From Halomarina halobia (lineage in GTDB: Archaea > Halobacteriota > Halobacteria > Halobacteriales > Haloarculaceae): DNA of 64,000 nucleotides. This document shows, piece by piece, positions 63,430-64,000 of the stretch. Made by a program: the position numbers and the translations under genes. The DNA is taken from positions 1,054,001 to 1,118,000 of the forward strand of contig NZ_CP119993.1 of NCBI RefSeq assembly GCF_029338575.1, written 5' to 3'. The stretch's first letter is position 1; each line of letters begins with the position of its first letter. The notes beneath the pieces were generated by a model. The model searched no databases and was not told the origin of the DNA. It saw only the letters and a list, made by a program, of their open reading frames with translations.

Positions 63430-64000
63430 TCACCCGAGTACCCCCAACAAATCGGCCGTCGCCACCGCTATTACTTTGGTCGCGGTCACTACCCGGTCGA
63501 TGGGAACGTGTTCGTCGACGACGTGAGCCTGGGCGAGCAACCCCGGGCCGTAGACGATACACTCCGAAATCCCCGCGTCGTTGACGAGGAATCGTTGATC
63601 GTCCGACCCGGGTGACACGACGAAGCCCGGATCGTCGTAGAAATCGCCGATGTACTCGAGATACGTTTGACTGACCCGGCAGTCCTCCGCAACGATCGTC
63701 GGCTCAGCGAACATGATCTCGTCGTACGAGACTTCCGTCTCGGGGAAGTCCGCCTCGGTCTCCGACACGAGGTCTTCGATTTCACCACGGGCTTGCGCCA
63801 CGGATTCCTCGGGTACGAGGACGCGATAGAAGGTAGCGGTCGCGCGATCCGGGATCACGTTTTCGGAGTAGCCCGCGTCGATCATCGTGGCTGAGACGTC
63901 AGCCCGTCTCGATTCGGAGGGCGTGACCGGTTCATCGGTCGTCCGCTGATGGAGTCGGTCACGATACGCTTCCATCCTCGTGAGGAGGTCGTTCAGCGCC
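63430..64000 (-). CDS. M20-family peptidase, C-terminal part (runs off window)
   Basis: The frame is open to the right edge of the window, so the start is outside. The visible 190 residues show an M20 dimerisation and C-terminal catalytic part: MIDAGYSENVIPDRATATFY (the family NxVPxxA motif), VSPGSDDQRFLVNDAGISEC and the metal-binding His in LLAQAHVVDEHVPIDRV. The 3' end is complete. It faces the C45 gene and would be a third M20-type enzyme in the island. Confidence 0.88.
   Translation of the reverse strand, partial: ALNDLLTRMEAYRDRLHQRTTDEPVTPSESRRADVSATMIDAGYSENVIPDRATATFYRVLVPEESVAQARGEIEDLVSETEADFPETEVSYDEIMFAEPTIVAEDCRVSQTYLEYIGDFYDDPGFVVSPGSDDQRFLVNDAGISECIVYGPGLLAQAHVVDEHVPIDRVVTATKVIAVATADLLGVLG

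Overview
The window is archaeal, from a halophile (class Halobacteria). The predicted proteins are strongly acidic, the genes are GC-rich, and the intergenic gaps are AT-richer with archaeal TATA boxes about 25 nt upstream of start codons, so many transcripts look leaderless. Substrate-binding proteins carry twin-arginine plus lipobox signals, and the insertion sequences are haloarchaeal types. It reads as an accessory catabolic replicon or island: almost every intact gene is a transporter, a catabolic enzyme or a local regulator, and no rRNA, tRNA or informational gene was seen.

Layout. (1) 1-2983: decayed DNA with two transposase relics and no intact gene. (2) 2984-22067: a sugar or sugar-acid catabolic cluster with an IclR regulator, a MalK-type ABC importer (ATPase, binding protein, two permeases), an enolase-superfamily dehydratase, a D-2-hydroxyacid dehydrogenase, a GH31 glycosidase, an inositol-monophosphatase-family enzyme, a UPF0324 exporter, a split UxaA/SuyAB-type lyase, a malate/(sulfo)lactate dehydrogenase, a DapA-family aldolase, an aldehyde dehydrogenase and a Gfo/Idh/MocA sugar dehydrogenase. 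(3) 22068-23524: an operator-like site, a gene start cut by a dead IS6-type element, and decayed DNA. (4) 23525-34437: two TrmB-type regulators, a GH15 glucoamylase-like enzyme and a Dpp/Opp-type ABC importer with fused ATPases, probably for oligosaccharides. (5) 34438-35624: non-coding, decayed. (6) 35625-50659: a PotABCD-type importer with enoyl-CoA hydratase, acyl-CoA synthetase and an HDAC-family deacetylase in one gene train, then a class III aminotransferase, an alanine dehydrogenase-like protein, methylmalonate-semialdehyde dehydrogenase, an N-carbamoyl-amino-acid hydrolase and a DUF1989 protein. (7) 50808-64000: two sodium:solute symporters, each with a small membrane partner, a ureohydrolase, a broken creatininase, and a set of M20, amidohydrolase and C45 amide-cleaving enzymes.

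How the genes may work together. The most interesting hypothesis is that region 2 degrades an organosulfonate such as sulfoquinovose. The split SuyA/SuyB-like lyase, a ComC-type and an SlcC-type dehydrogenase, and a UPF0324 ('sulfate exporter') protein would form a sulfolactate racemisation, desulfonation and sulfite-export module. The sugar dehydrogenase, dehydratase, aldolase and aldehyde dehydrogenase would supply sulfolactate by an Entner-Doudoroff-like route. The main competing reading is ordinary pentose or hexuronate oxidation; the GH31 enzyme resembles the YicI alpha-xylosidase group and the Gfo/Idh protein resembles haloarchaeal xylose dehydrogenase. Regions 6-7 look like a nitrogen and carbon scavenging island for amides, guanidino compounds and omega-amino acids, with beta-alanine to malonate semialdehyde to acetyl-CoA and an alanine/pyruvate cycle as the likely core.
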